Positions 53,825-64,000 of a DNA stretch of 64,000 nucleotides are shown here, piece after piece. The position numbers and the translations under genes are program-made. The DNA is taken from positions 73,344,400 to 73,408,399 of the forward strand of contig CM019064.1 in the NCBI GenBank assembly GCA_009667805.1, written 5' to 3'. Source of the DNA: Leptobrachium leishanense. Its lineage: Eukaryota; Chordata; Amphibia; Anura; Megophryidae. The notes beneath the pieces were generated by a model. It ran no database searches and was not told where the DNA came from. It was given only the letters and a program-made list of their open reading frames with translations. How positions within the stretch are numbered: position 1 is the first letter of the stretch; each line of letters begins with the position of its first letter.

Positions 53825-54900
53825 TTCTTGAAAAATGGTAAAACATTTTTTTATGATTCAAGAACATTGTAAATACATTCAAGAACATGGCCTTTCCAAT
53901 GATACCCATCATGACCAGGTTTGGTGTAAAAATAAAGAAAAATTAAAAAGATTTTTTTAAAAAAAAAAAAAAATTGGTCTGGGTCATTTAAAAAAAATTG
54001 GACTTCAAGTCAAGTTTAAACATGATGAGCATAAAATGGTCAAAATTAGCTCAGCACACAGAGCTGAAAACTCTCAGCAGTGAAGGAGTGAATAGGCAAA
54101 AACATGTAAAAATTGGGTATTTCTAAACTCAGGATAAAATTTCTAAACGATTAAGGCTAGGGTCAGACGAGCGTGATTTCTACGGACTCTACGTCCTTGC
54201 ACACGGACGTACGTTAGTACGGAAGACGCAGTAGTGGCCAGACAGTCCGTTTTTTTCACTGACGTATATATTTTGACGGATGTAGGAGGGAAAATAAATT
54301 AGAAAGCAAAACCATTTTGTCCGTGAAAAATGCTGGACGTATAAATGCAGTCCGTCTGACCACGTTCCATCACTCACACACAAAGCTATGCGGACGTTGT
54401 GGACGCAGCGCACTTTGTGCGGCCGTTCTAGCGGTTGTACGTTCTTGCCTGCCTTGCGTCCGTGGGCCGCGGCCGTTGTGCGTCCGCAGTTCAGTGCGGA
54501 CGTACTTCGTGTGTCGGGCTCCGATGGGCTTCCTGTCATGCTATCACGGACGTACTTTTAGGCGCAATCACGGACGTGAACACTACGCTCGTCTGACAGC
54601 AGCCTTAGTCTGGGTCTTTTTTGGCAGTTGTAGATTTTGGGGGTCAAGGTATAAAACTGTGCTTTTTCACTTTTTTCATCATATTTCATAAATGTTTTTA
54701 TAGTAAATTAGACGATATGACGACATTAATGATATCTTTAGAAAGTCCATTTAATGGAGAGAAAAACGGTATTTAATATGCGTGGGTTCCATAAACGAGT
54801 AAGCGGAAAATTAGAGTTAAACATAAACAGCACAGAAATGCAAAAAGAGCAGTGGGTACTTTCGGACAGACAATGGTAAAATCGCCTGGTCACTATGGGG
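53825..54900 (-). mobile_element. TTAA hairpin-chain family element, reverse, split by a MITE
   Basis: It ends CCTGGTCACTATGGGG before TTAA at 54901-54904, matching 22470 and the inverse of 33004. Reading backward, the pieces match 33003-33600: AGTCCATTTAATGG, TTGTAGATTTTGGGGGTC, AATTGGGTATTTCTA, CTCAGCAGTGAAGG and ATGACCAGGTTTGGTGT. It is interrupted by a Harbinger-type MITE at 54155-54604. The other end is truncated. Confidence 0.7.
54155..54604. mobile_element. CpG-rich Harbinger-type MITE, subfamily B, 450 bp
   Basis: The ends GGCTAGGGTCAGACGAGCGT and ACGCTCGTCTGACAGCAGCC are inverted. Flanks TAA (54152-54154) and TTA (54605-54607) form a 3-bp duplication with one change. The paralogous site at about 33310 (in the TTAA element) is empty and shows a single TAA. 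The 116-124-codon frames here are confined to the MITE. Confidence 0.8.
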
Positions 54901-54967
54901 TTAAAGAGTAAAATATTGACATGTGCATGGTTGTTTTATTTTTAACCTAAATAATTTCAGATGAAAC

Positions 54968-55205
54968 AATGAGAGTTATTCAAAGAGCACTGACATTTCA
55001 GGGAAATTCCGATGCTCTTATTTTCAGTGCGCTTTGACGATTTCAGTTCGCCAACACTGCGTTGAATTCACTATTCACTCCAGGGTCCCCGAATTTCGCC
55101 AGATGCTACCAAGCTGACTGCCGAGCACTGCTGAATGCCGATGCTACCCTTCGATCAGCGTGCCAAACACCTTCAAAAACAGCCAAACTAGCCGCCGTAC
55201 TGACG
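54968..55205. repeat. Partial relative of the CAGGG-type DNA element
   Basis: GAGTTATTCAAAGAGCACTG at 54971 resembles the left end of 57047-57936 (GGGTTATTCAAAGAGAATC). CAGGGTCCCCGAATTTCG follows in a similar position to CAGGGTCCCCGAAGTGC. The right end is not found. A separate hairpin, CCTCTCTGAGAC facing GTCTCAGAGAGG, lies at about 55253-55297. Confidence 0.45.
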
Positions 55206-55319
55206 AAGAAAAAAAAATGATGGATCGGAGCTGCACAGATTCCATCAATCACTGCCTCTCTGAGACTGCTCACTATTGTGAGTGGTCTCAGAGAGGGTGA
55301 CATTGGCATGCTCTCTGCA

Positions 55320-55725
55320 TGCTGACGTGACCGATCTGGAGACTGGTAGCCAGGAAATTAAAAATCCCAGCTGCTGGTGAAGCTGGGTGGGGTGGAGTAA
55401 ACTACTTCACTACACCCAATGATTACACCCGGTCAGAGCAGTAAGGTGAAGGGGAGAAGGTGGGGATCCTCACATCCTGGCCACTTTGAAACAATAATGT
55501 TTAAGGTGGCTAGGCTACCATATTCCTCCATTCTACTCTTCGAGTTCATGGGCAAGACTTAATATTATCATAACAACAATGTTACCATAGGCGGAGGATG
55601 CACTCAAAAATAATCATAAGTGAATGCAATTTAGAAAATGAATAGTATTTTCCAACATATAATTCTTGGTGTAATATTCTCAAATTAGTACCTTGAAACA
55701 TGTAACATAGTGATTATATTTCTTA
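55320..55725. other. No feature recognised
   Basis: Sequence of mixed composition with no recognised repeat or gene. Confidence 0.35.
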
Positions 55726-55729
55726 TAAA

Positions 55730-55905
55730 TTTATTTTCTGTGTAAATCTGTATATTTCTGTTTTCCTTTTAATATCTTGTATTTATTACTTTGTATTTCT
55801 GTACCTACTGTAGCAATTCAATGTTATGGAACCCAGGACATACATACTTGAAAACAAGACAACTTTCAATGTATCCTTCCTGGTAAAATACTTTTATAAA
55901 TTAAT
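55730..55905 (+). repeat. Dispersed repeat tail
   Basis: ACTTTGTATTTCTGTACC, then AACCCAGGACATACATACTT, then CAATGTATCCTTCCTGGTAA, is a diverged copy of the family at 23480-23605 and 6270-6362. Confidence 0.6.
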
Positions 55906-57043
55906 ATATTACTAGATGTTGAGCCCAGTTGTGGCTATAAAAGGCTATAAAAACCATTCCTGTATACATAAAATTAACAGACTCAAATATAAATAACCAC
56001 TCAACACCCCGTGAACATAAGGGAACATTATCACTATTATATGCTTTTTGTTGTTGGTTGGTGTAAGTATGCTGTTTAATTGAAATATGTTTCTTGGATT
56101 TTTTAAAATCAGATTTCCTATACCACACTATATCATTTATTTAAATATTTATACAATATTAAGGATGCTTGTACCAAGACATCCGATAGTGGTAAAGTAA
56201 TAATGGTAACGATGAGTGACATCACACACATAAATCGCCAGCATATATTGCATTTTAATAGCCCTGTTACTGTACAGGTAGTTTCACTGTGAATGTAGCA
56301 GTGTCTAAACAAGAGCTGCAGTCAGGAAGACTAATCATTTTTACTGGAAGAACAGGCAAATTGCAAGCAGCCTGGTATTTTTATTTTCAGCTACTCAATT
56401 CCTTACAGATAGGAAATCTAATGGTCTGTAACATGCTGAATGAGATGTGTGTGAGTATGTATAAATACAGACATACAGAATATATATTGAGTGTTGAGAC
56501 ACACGTGAGTGGATTTCCTAGCATGATTCATAACAGATATTCAAGAGCCACTATGATACGTATTCTCAAAGCATAGGTATAAATGTGGACCTAAGTAATA
56601 AGTAATATATGATAGAATGAAGTACAGATTCACATACATTCTCTTCATTTTATCCTCAAGTCCTAAGGTTTTTTTGTATGTAGGAAAATAAATATAAGTG
56701 GCATAACAACCTTGTTACACTAGCCCCACGAGTTATCAAATGAATATTATTGTGTGAAAGTATCAAATTATCTTGTATCTTGAATGTAAATCAACAAACA
56801 CTTTTCTCCAATACTAGACTCACTAACTAACTACATACTCCACTAACATTGCATCTACAAATAAATGACTGGAACGAAATAATGTACGCGTCACAGTAGC
56901 AGAGTGAACTCATACTGATCCTTAAAGTATGTAAGTAGCAGCGCTGAAAAAGGTAAATAACCTGCAGAAACATGAACCAAGGAGAATACGGTGTAAACAA
57001 GTGCCGGCATTCAGGATGTTTAAAAAGTTTCACTCAAAAAGAC
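55906..57043. other. No feature recognised
   Basis: About 1.1 kb of AT-rich unique-looking sequence. The 95-codon frame at 56289-56576 has no known motif. Confidence 0.4.
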
Positions 57044-57046
57044 ATT

Positions 57047-57936
57047 CAGGGTTATTCAAAGAGAATCCATAAGTCACCGCACGTTCGGCGACTTTTCGTT
57101 CTCTTCAATTCGGTGCGATTTGGCGATCCCATTTTGGAGACCATGTGGTGCATTCAGCAAGCACCACAGGGTCCCCGAAGTGCAAGGAAAACCTGCTGGA
57201 AACCCGACGAACACTCACCTCCAACCCGCCGAACACTCAACGCAAAACACTCTCTAAAACCTGCAAAACAGCTGGATTAACCCCGCCGAAAATGGAGAAA
57301 CCCGAGCAGCCGCCGATCACAGCACAGAGCAGCCGCCAGAAAAACCCGACACCGCAGACGAATGGAGTGAGAAAAAAAACAGTTTGCTTGAATGTTTGAA
57401 AAGTGAAACGCTGTTTGCAAAGAAGCTACAGAACGAAAATGTCTGAAATTTACATAGAAGATCCAATAAATGATAATAAAAAGGGCTGTTACAAAAAAAT
57501 AAAAAACGATTTAAAAATTTTGCAAAAAAATCCCGAAAAATGCCTAAAAGATCCTAAAAAAATCTATAAATAAAGAGACTTTTTACTGCAGAGTATTATA
57601 ATCAACGGTTTATTAGATATTGCATTAAAACGCAAATATTTTTAACATTGAAGCCTATGGGATTCGCCTGAATAAACCTGTCGAATGAAACCACCGAAAA
57701 GCGGGGCAAATCAGCAACTTTTCACTGCTGGTTTTTGTTCACTGAATAGACGAAGCATTGCTTCTCTACAGGGATTCACTGCTCTCGAACAGGCACCGTA
57801 TGTGCAGGAAATTCGACAACATTTGGCGAACTGCCTGCTCTCTGGATAGCCGTATGGCCAGGAAAGGTAACCGTACGCTGAATTTCACTGTTCGGTTACC
57901 TTTCGGCCACAATTCGGATCTCTTTGAATAACCCTG
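57047..57936. mobile_element. Unassigned DNA transposon family (CAGGG...CCCTG), 890 bp, reverse copy
   Basis: The ends CAGGGTTATTCAAAGAGAAT and GATCTCTTTGAATAACCCTG are inverted, with ATT at 57044-57046 and 57937-57939. It is the same family as 31501-32327 in opposite orientation. A subterminal hairpin with AAGTCACCGCACG and CGGCGACTTTTCG lies at the left (57068-57102), and one with AAAGGTAACCG and CGGTTACCTTTC at the right (about 57864-57904). No transposase is present. Confidence 0.8.
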
Positions 57937-57939
57937 ATT

Positions 57940-60205
57940 GTTTGTAAGCTGACTTGAGCAGGGTTCTCTTTTCCTTCGTTCCTGCATGTCAAACGTTTGT
58001 ATATATTTTGCTTGTTTTGGCATACCCATTATACAGTGGTGTTGAGTATTTTGGCACTATATTTGTAATTTTAATTATTAAATAAGCCTGTCCAGGTCAA
58101 TATTTTCTTCAACTCTAGACACTCACAGAGAAGGGTACAAAGCTCTCTAACCACTTCTTGCCACGCAACTTGACAGAACTTTAGAAGTTAAAAATACGTA
58201 ACATGATGGTACATCCACACTGGGTCAGGTGTTGGGAGCCAGGTGGAGCTGAAGCATAGTGAAATCACACAGCCAGCAACTACAAAAAAAAAAAGTGTGC
58301 CCCTGCGTTTTCTCAGCCCCAATAATGCTGTGGGGTGCTCACAGCCTACTTCAGGCTGATTGACAAGATGAGCATTAGTAAACACATCCTTCCAAATTGT
58401 TTTTCTCTGCTGTGCATCGCTTGTGCACAGCAAGGAGAGAAAAATAAGTGACCCAAATGCCCACAATCCCCCAGCACCCTAAATGTCCTATTAACCCCTT
58501 ATAAGTGTCCTAACAATCAATCAATAACATTCCTGAAAACAATGGAAATTGCAAATTATCATACTGTACATTTTCTAAATCTAGGCACAACCCATTTCTG
58601 GATGTATCATCCCTTTCACTGCTGCCTGGAGACTGGCACCTTCCTTTTATGGAGCCCCATCTTTTTAAGTCATGTTATTGATATGCCAGCCCTTCTAAGA
58701 CCCACCCACCCATGTCCTGATCTCATAACTCATAATATTGAGAGGTGCCCTTGCATCCTCTTATACTGACCACTGCATTTGATAACATGCATCACAGAGC
58801 TAGAGTGACATCATAAAGATCCAGCAGTCATGTATTAGTCACTTCAACAAAAAGGCAACCTCATTTGTCATATATAGTATCTAAAATAGGAGCATTCTGA
58901 GAAATTGATTCTCTTTATTTTTTCCATTTTCTTTTCTTTTCTTTCTTTCTTTTTTTTGCTGAAAAAAGCATTCAAAAGCATTCAAAATAACAAACCCAGC
59001 ACAAGATTTCATTAACCGGTTTCCTCTTTTTATTCAATTTCATTTATTTTATCCCTTCTACACCAAATAATGTTATTTTTCAACTCATATGTGAGTTAGT
59101 GCGTTCATTTGTACTACAATTTCCTGTATGACTCCAACAATGAGACCCTAAGATCTACTGTATATGTGTGCAGATAAGCCCATTTCCATTCACGGTTTGT
59201 GACTGCATTACTATCATTGTGCTTTGCAATATGTCTTGCGGTGTTACACTATTTGGCTCTGGTATTTATTTTAGCAGTGTTTTTGCTCCATTAATAGAAT
59301 ATTATTTCTATAATACATTTCTCCCACGTCTCTCCTGGATAGATTACAACATCCGCAAATAACCTAAAAAAACTGCATATAAGCTTTTGGGTACCTTCTG
59401 TACTGCCCCCACTTTTTCTAGTATTGGTTACAGATTTTGAAATATATAAAGACTGCACATACATAGCAATCTAAAATAGATGACAGTATTTATACTGTCA
59501 TGCCTGTCCCGCAGTGTGCTGCTTCTGATGCTCCGGCAATGCCTATACCACTCCACGTAACACCAATGAAGTCTCCTCCACTGTCAGATCTTTCAGTGTT
59601 ACTAGAAAAATATTGCTTTCTACGTCCGCCAATCTCTTTGAATAGGTCTGTGTGTTTCAAGTATATCCATACATGACATACACATAAAAATTGGGTTAGG
59701 AAATACCATTAACGACATTGCTGACAGTCATTTAAATAATCACTTACAGATAATGTTGCTAGGTCTGTACATAATGAAAAGATTTGTTTTGCTCCATTCA
59801 TTTGTTAAGATTAAAAAATAATTTTGTTCACTGACCAATTTGCTTCGGAAAAATTTTATTTGTTAATTCATTTTCATTCTATTGATTCATTTTTTTTAAA
59901 CAAATTTTATAGAGTTTACAACACCACAGAAAGCAGTATAATAGGGAAACTCCCATCGCAGACAAAAACCTTAAAGCATGGCGTCAGTTTTAAAGCCGAC
60001 AGTAAGACGAACGGGGAAAGACAAACTGGAGAGAGAAATATGGACAAACATGAAAGAGAAGGACGAGGGAAAGAGGAGAAAGAGAAAAGAAGGAAGAGAA
60101 GAGAGAAAAAAAAATGGGGAGATGGGTGAGTAAAGAAGGGAGAGGGGAGAGTAGAAAGACCACCCAGAAGATCACGACAAACTGGCAGAGTATCAATATA
60201 CATAA
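57940..60205. other. No gene; one pyrimidine tract
   Basis: About 2.2 kb with no recognised repeat family. A TTTC/CTTT-rich tract lies at about 58912-58958, and a purine-rich tract (AGGAGAAAGAGAAAAGAAGG) at about 60076-60115. The 101-codon frames on both strands at 59824-60221 are products of the purine tract. Confidence 0.4.
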
Positions 60206-60209
60206 CTTG

Positions 60210-61151
60210 TGTAGCGCTCACTCCCGGAGGAGCCGCTGAATTAACCTCGGGTTAGTCTCACTGCACTAGGGAATAACTATACACCAGCACTGTTGTGGAT
60301 TTTCATAGATTATATTCTTTACTGATCCCAATAAAGCAGCATATATAACGTAGATACGGTATTTAAACAACAGGATTTTGTAACGCGGGAAAAACACGCG
60401 GCGGCAAAAGAAAAAGATTAACCCCCTCAGTTCTGGAATGTAAGTCCCGTGAATAATAGCTCAAAAATGGGTATGTATATTGTCTCGGGTACCCGGGTAC
60501 TATATTCAACTGGCCAGTGAATAAAACAAAACAATCTTCGACTAGTCACGTTGGGGCCCTGTGGATTTAAACAATACTGCAGCGTGCGTTTCTTATTTTT
60601 GGAACTGCGGTCTGGGAGGCCTCTCACCCATCCGATAGACAAACTGTCCAGCACCCGATCAAGGATCTTCTCCCACCGTGCACTGGGACTCTGTGCCACT
60701 GGATCCGCTCCCTGCTTGTTGAATCTCCGCAACAGGAACAACGATCCACCGCCTGCACTCCCAATCGATCAGCGCGGTCTCCTCACTCGGAGTCCATCCG
60801 GAACCAGATTTCCATCCAGACCTCTCAGCGCTGCGTAGGTAGGTCTCAGCAAGATCACCGTCCCGATCTCCAGCACCAGTGAGGCAGTGCCTGTACTCTG
60901 GCCTGGTCACGATCCTTGACAGTTTTCACGTGCGTCCTCCACCTTTCACCACTCAGCTCACTCTGCCTCTCCCCTGCATGAGGCTGCTGATGTCTTTCCT
61001 CTTCCTACACCACCCACTTCCTGTACTCACGCAAAGCATGATGGAAATTGTAGTTCAGTGTTTGTCTAGCATAGTCCATTATGTCTCTATCTCCCTCTGG
61101 TGGTCATAATAATTAAATGCAGCTAAACACAGTCTTTAAAGCAGCGCTACA
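60210..61151 (-). mobile_element. Solo LTR of the Gypsy-type family, 942 bp
   Basis: It begins TGTAGCGCTCACTCCCGGAG and ends GCAGCGCTACA, the inverse of the LTR at 19151-20105. CTTG is duplicated at 60206-60209 and 61152-61155. CACCAGCACTGTTGTGGATT and GGGTACCCGGGTAC match the other copy in reverse. No internal region remains, consistent with LTR-LTR recombination. The 100-codon frames inside are not genes. Confidence 0.9.
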
Positions 61152-61444
61152 CTTGTACCAGGATAAACCCAGCAAGCCCATCAAACTTCATAGTTCTATT
61201 TATTCGTTTGAAACAATAATAGTGATAGTCACGATACTGCAGCCTGTAGCAAAGCTTTAAACAGTCCATCTTCCTGCAGCATACACAGAAAATTAAAAAT
61301 GACTAAAACCAAATTAGTGTAGTGAAGAATTGTCTATGCCTGCTAATTTTTGTTTTAAGGTTGTTTTGCATTTACGCTTTTTTAGGGTTAGTATTCCGTA
61401 GTATTTGGGTTAATGTTACTTTTAGGCTTAAAGCAATGGTTACA

Positions 61445-61804
61445 GTTAACTCTAATCTTAACCCTAACCCAAGAACAAGCAAAAATATTAACTCTAAACC
61501 AAAAACAAGCACAAATACAAACTCTAAAACCAAAAGAAACACTAATACTATCACTAGCCCTAAACCAAGCACACATGCTAACCCTGCAACTAGCCTTGAC
61601 CCTAACCCAAACTTAACTCAAATACTACCCCTAACCCTAAAGCAAGCACAAATACTACCAATAACCCTAAAGCAAGCACAAATACTGACCCTAACCCTAA
61701 AGCAAGCACAAATACTGACCCTAACCCTAAAGCAAGCACAAATACTGACCCTAACCCTAAAACCAGCACAAATACCAAGCCTAACCTTAGTACTGACACA
61801 AATG
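61445..61804. repeat. 30-bp minisatellite with CCCTAA motifs, about 11 units
   Basis: The most regular units read CTGACCCTAACCCTAAAGCA then AGCACAAATA (61627-61776). Upstream units are increasingly diverged (for example CTCTAAACCAAAAACAAGCA). Because the unit is a multiple of three, all phases stay open and give frames such as 61322-61876, which are not supported as genes. Confidence 0.9.
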
Positions 61805-61805
61805 A

Positions 61806-62689
61806 AAATTTTTGTTCTATTTGCACTTTACTTCAATAAAAAAAAAATGATGCATGTATGCTTTGAAGTGATGTAGAACAATTGAGTTGGCAGGTATTAC
61901 AGTGGAAAAAAAACCAACTTTTTCAAAGTTGTCAGTCATGCCTACGCTGCTGATTGTATCTTGCGTACCATCTGTGTTCAGGCAGTCACAAGTAAAGTGC
62001 TGCCCCATGCTCGGCACTGCTCTCAAAAAGCACAGTTAAAGCACAAAACATACACCACACCCTCCTGCCAGAATAAAGCTCTCCTCCCCCTATTCAGCAA
62101 TGCTCCTGCATTATGTGCAAAGTGTGTTCCTACCAGACCTGTTCCCTGAGCTCCCTGATATTAACTGTTTGATTACCCGTGTACCAGACCCCTTGCTTTG
62201 ACCAACAACTACCACCTTCTGCCTGCCTCTGATCTACAGATCATCCCTGACTATTCTTTTGGACTGCCCATCTGTACCACGCCTGGAGTCCCCCTTTGTG
62301 ACACGTCTGTCACCCCAAGACATATTCCACGTATCCTGGTCCCTCCTGTCTGTATCTGTGAATCCTGGGTTCAGACCACCCTACAGACCATTACTTGACT
62401 AAAATGAACACTACATTTTTAATGCAGCACTTTTAAACAGCGCTACAAGGTGATGTTACAAGAGTATAACATGGTGAAACTAAAATTGATGTGGAAAAAT
62501 TGATTAATTATTTATGGAGCCTTTTGTTTTCATTAGGTTTTCATATTATAATGGTTCATAAATTGGAATGTACTCTAATCAAAGCAATACCGAATATTCA
62601 AACTAATTGCAATTGTTAAAAAATGAATTGCACATGTCTAATTGTTATGCTCTCATATTTCTAACACACATTGACTCTCTGAAAGACAT
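61806..62689. other. No feature recognised
   Basis: About 880 bp with no recognised repeat or gene. Confidence 0.4.
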
Positions 62690-62692
62690 TTA

Positions 62693-62822
62693 GGGCCATA
62701 TTGCATACTTGGTGCTCACTTAACCAGAGCTGTTGTAAACCTAAAACCTCCATAGGCTATAATGGCTCTGAGAAGTTTATAACAGCTCTGATTAAGTTAG
62801 CACCAACTATGTAATATGGCCC
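62693..62822. mobile_element. Palindromic Harbinger-type MITE, complete 130-bp copy
   Basis: The ends GGGCCATATTGCATACTTGG and CCAACTATGTAATATGGCCC are inverted, with TTA at 62690-62692 and 62823-62825. The arms extend inward through GCTCACTTAACCAGAGCTGT facing ACAGCTCTGATTAAGTTAGC, so the whole element folds back. It is the cleanest copy of the family also at 4202, 16074 and 19108. Confidence 0.9.
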
Positions 62823-62825
62823 TTA

Positions 62826-64000
62826 AAGTGGAAGACACTCACATTCAGACTTAACACAGTATAGCAAATGTCACTTAATGCTATCTATACTTTTTAAAAG
62901 ATCCCGTTCTGAACAAAGCTAAACGTTATTAAAGTGATGTTCTAGGGATAAAACAAGAGGGAATGGGGGTTGACAGGTTACATTTTTACCTCTCCTGACC
63001 CCCTCTGCCCCATCTCTTCCTATCATAATATGAGGGTAGTTGAATAGAGGGATTTATCAGTATCATTGATGTGGTACGCTAATCTGAAGAGACTGGTTTT
63101 GAGGGCTTTCTTGAAGGACCGAAGACTAGAGGAGACTCAGATATGTTAAAGTAGGTCATTCCGCAGGACCACTGCTGCCCTTGATAAGTCTTGGAGGCCT
63201 GAGTTAGCTGCAGCATGTCATGTGAACATGGGGAAGCAGCCAATCCAATGGCTTTCAATTCTAAGCATTTTGAGAGCCATTGGTTGGAGCTGGGTCTTTT
63301 AGGTCCCCAAATCCATGTTTCTGAGGTCATTGCATAGGTTCTGGTTCGGACTAATTTCCCATAATCAGATGTTGAATCAATTTTCCAAGACCCCATTATT
63401 CCTGAGGGGACGAGAGGGATGGGGCACCCAAGTCACTGCGAGTGGTCAAAGTGCATCGAGTTCCCCTTGAACTCTAATTTTGTATATAAGTTTTATAATT
63501 TTTTTAAAGCACAACCAAAAGGTCTTTGTGTGAAGGAATCTAGATTTAGTAATGTGATTAAAAGGGACACTACCACTTACCTAAGCTGTAACTAGATTAC
63601 TTGTGCATTACAAACAAAACCACTTTATAAACACATGCTGCTGCTTTTTTTGTTGAAATAATTGCACGTAAAAGGGAAAAATAAAGTAAGGTTTTGATCC
63701 CTTGTTTTCATTTTGCGTGTTTACTCATGATGCAACATTTACCAAAAGCTTTTCTTTGTAGCTCTTGTTTATTAAATCTACATTATTTAACAATTAATGA
63801 GGTGGAGGAGGGAATTTTTAGCTAAGGCGACAGGGGGTATTGTTCTTCCAGTTACCTGAGATAAAAGGTGGCGGCCGAATGAGATCTGACAGGGAGCTTA
63901 AAAGACTTCTAATCTACCCCTGGTGATGTCCTTTGAATACATCCCACACAATACAATGAGGTGGTGATCAACCGATAGACTCCATTAAATGGCCATTGCC
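62826..64000. other. No gene; possible diverged repeat at 63075-63400
   Basis: The stretch 63075-63400 (TTTTGAGGGCTTTCTTGAAG, then GGTCATTCCGCAGGACC) resembles dispersed sequences linked to LINE relics in frogs, but I cannot place it in a family. The 105-codon minus frame there has no motif. The rest shows nothing recognisable. Confidence 0.3.

Noticed and set aside
59824..60221. 101-codon frames on both strands rich in Lys/Arg/Glu or Phe/Leu/Ser
   Set aside because: A purine-rich tract keeps both strands open; no start context or homology is visible.
61322..61876. 184-codon open frame with repeating LTLKQAQI units
   Set aside because: The 30-bp tandem unit is a multiple of three, so frames stay open on both strands; it is not protein-like.

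Overview
The window reads as repeat-dense intergenic or deep-intronic DNA of a large vertebrate genome, most likely an amphibian and probably a frog. That assignment is inference. It rests on the mix of Tc1/mariner, hAT, PIF/Harbinger-type and TTAA-type (piggyBac-like) DNA transposons with a Penelope-like element, an L1/Tx1-type LINE and CR1-superfamily LINE tails, and on the lack of bacterial gene organisation. I see no convincing host gene, tRNA, rRNA or CRISPR array. The only host-exon candidate is weak (4426-4566). Every substantial reading frame is a transposon protein, or an artefact of a minisatellite or MITE.

Layout. 1-9.5 kb: a hAT MITE carrying a minisatellite and a long inverted repeat (953-2055), a LINE tail, small MITEs, a 659-bp Harbinger-type element, and a TTAA element broken by two CpG-rich Harbinger-type MITEs. 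9.8-15.5 kb: a decayed autonomous hAT with a BED-type transposase on the minus strand, itself split by a second hAT element. 15.8-24.2 kb: MITEs, a solo LTR with a MITE inside it, a truncated Gypsy-type LTR element with PNMA-like Gag, and TTAA elements placed back to back. 24.5-27.1 kb: a perfect palindrome with 200-bp arms, then a 5'-truncated Penelope-like element with a GIY-YIG domain and a hammerhead-like motif. 29.7-31.2 kb: a Tc1 element whose transposase has lost its DNA-binding end. 31.5-39.4 kb: a deep nest (hAT, then a core from the CAGGG-type family, then Tc1, then a TTAA MITE), followed by a hAT MITE and two abutting TTAA elements. 40.5-42.9 kb: a Tc1-like element with a full-length open transposase, its right end split by a LINE. 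44.8-50.8 kb: an essentially full-length but mutated L1-type LINE with a 16-bp target duplication. 50.9-57.9 kb: a Harbinger-type element, a LINE reverse transcriptase relic, a Helitron helicase relic, another TTAA element with a nested MITE, and an 890-bp unassigned DNA element. 60.2-62.8 kb: a solo LTR of the same Gypsy family as at 19.1 kb, a telomere-motif minisatellite, and a 130-bp palindromic MITE.

The sequences do not form a pathway. Their value is as a stratigraphic record. Target-site duplications (8 bp for hAT, 3 bp for Harbinger-type, TTAA, TA for Tc1, 4-5 bp for LTRs, 16 bp for L1) give element boundaries and insertion order directly from the sequence. The items most worth a second look are the perfect 200-bp-arm palindrome, the TTAA elements built as chains of perfect short hairpins, the intact Tc1 transposase, the CAGGG...CCCTG family with 3-bp target duplications and subterminal hairpins, and the hammerhead-like core in the Penelope element.
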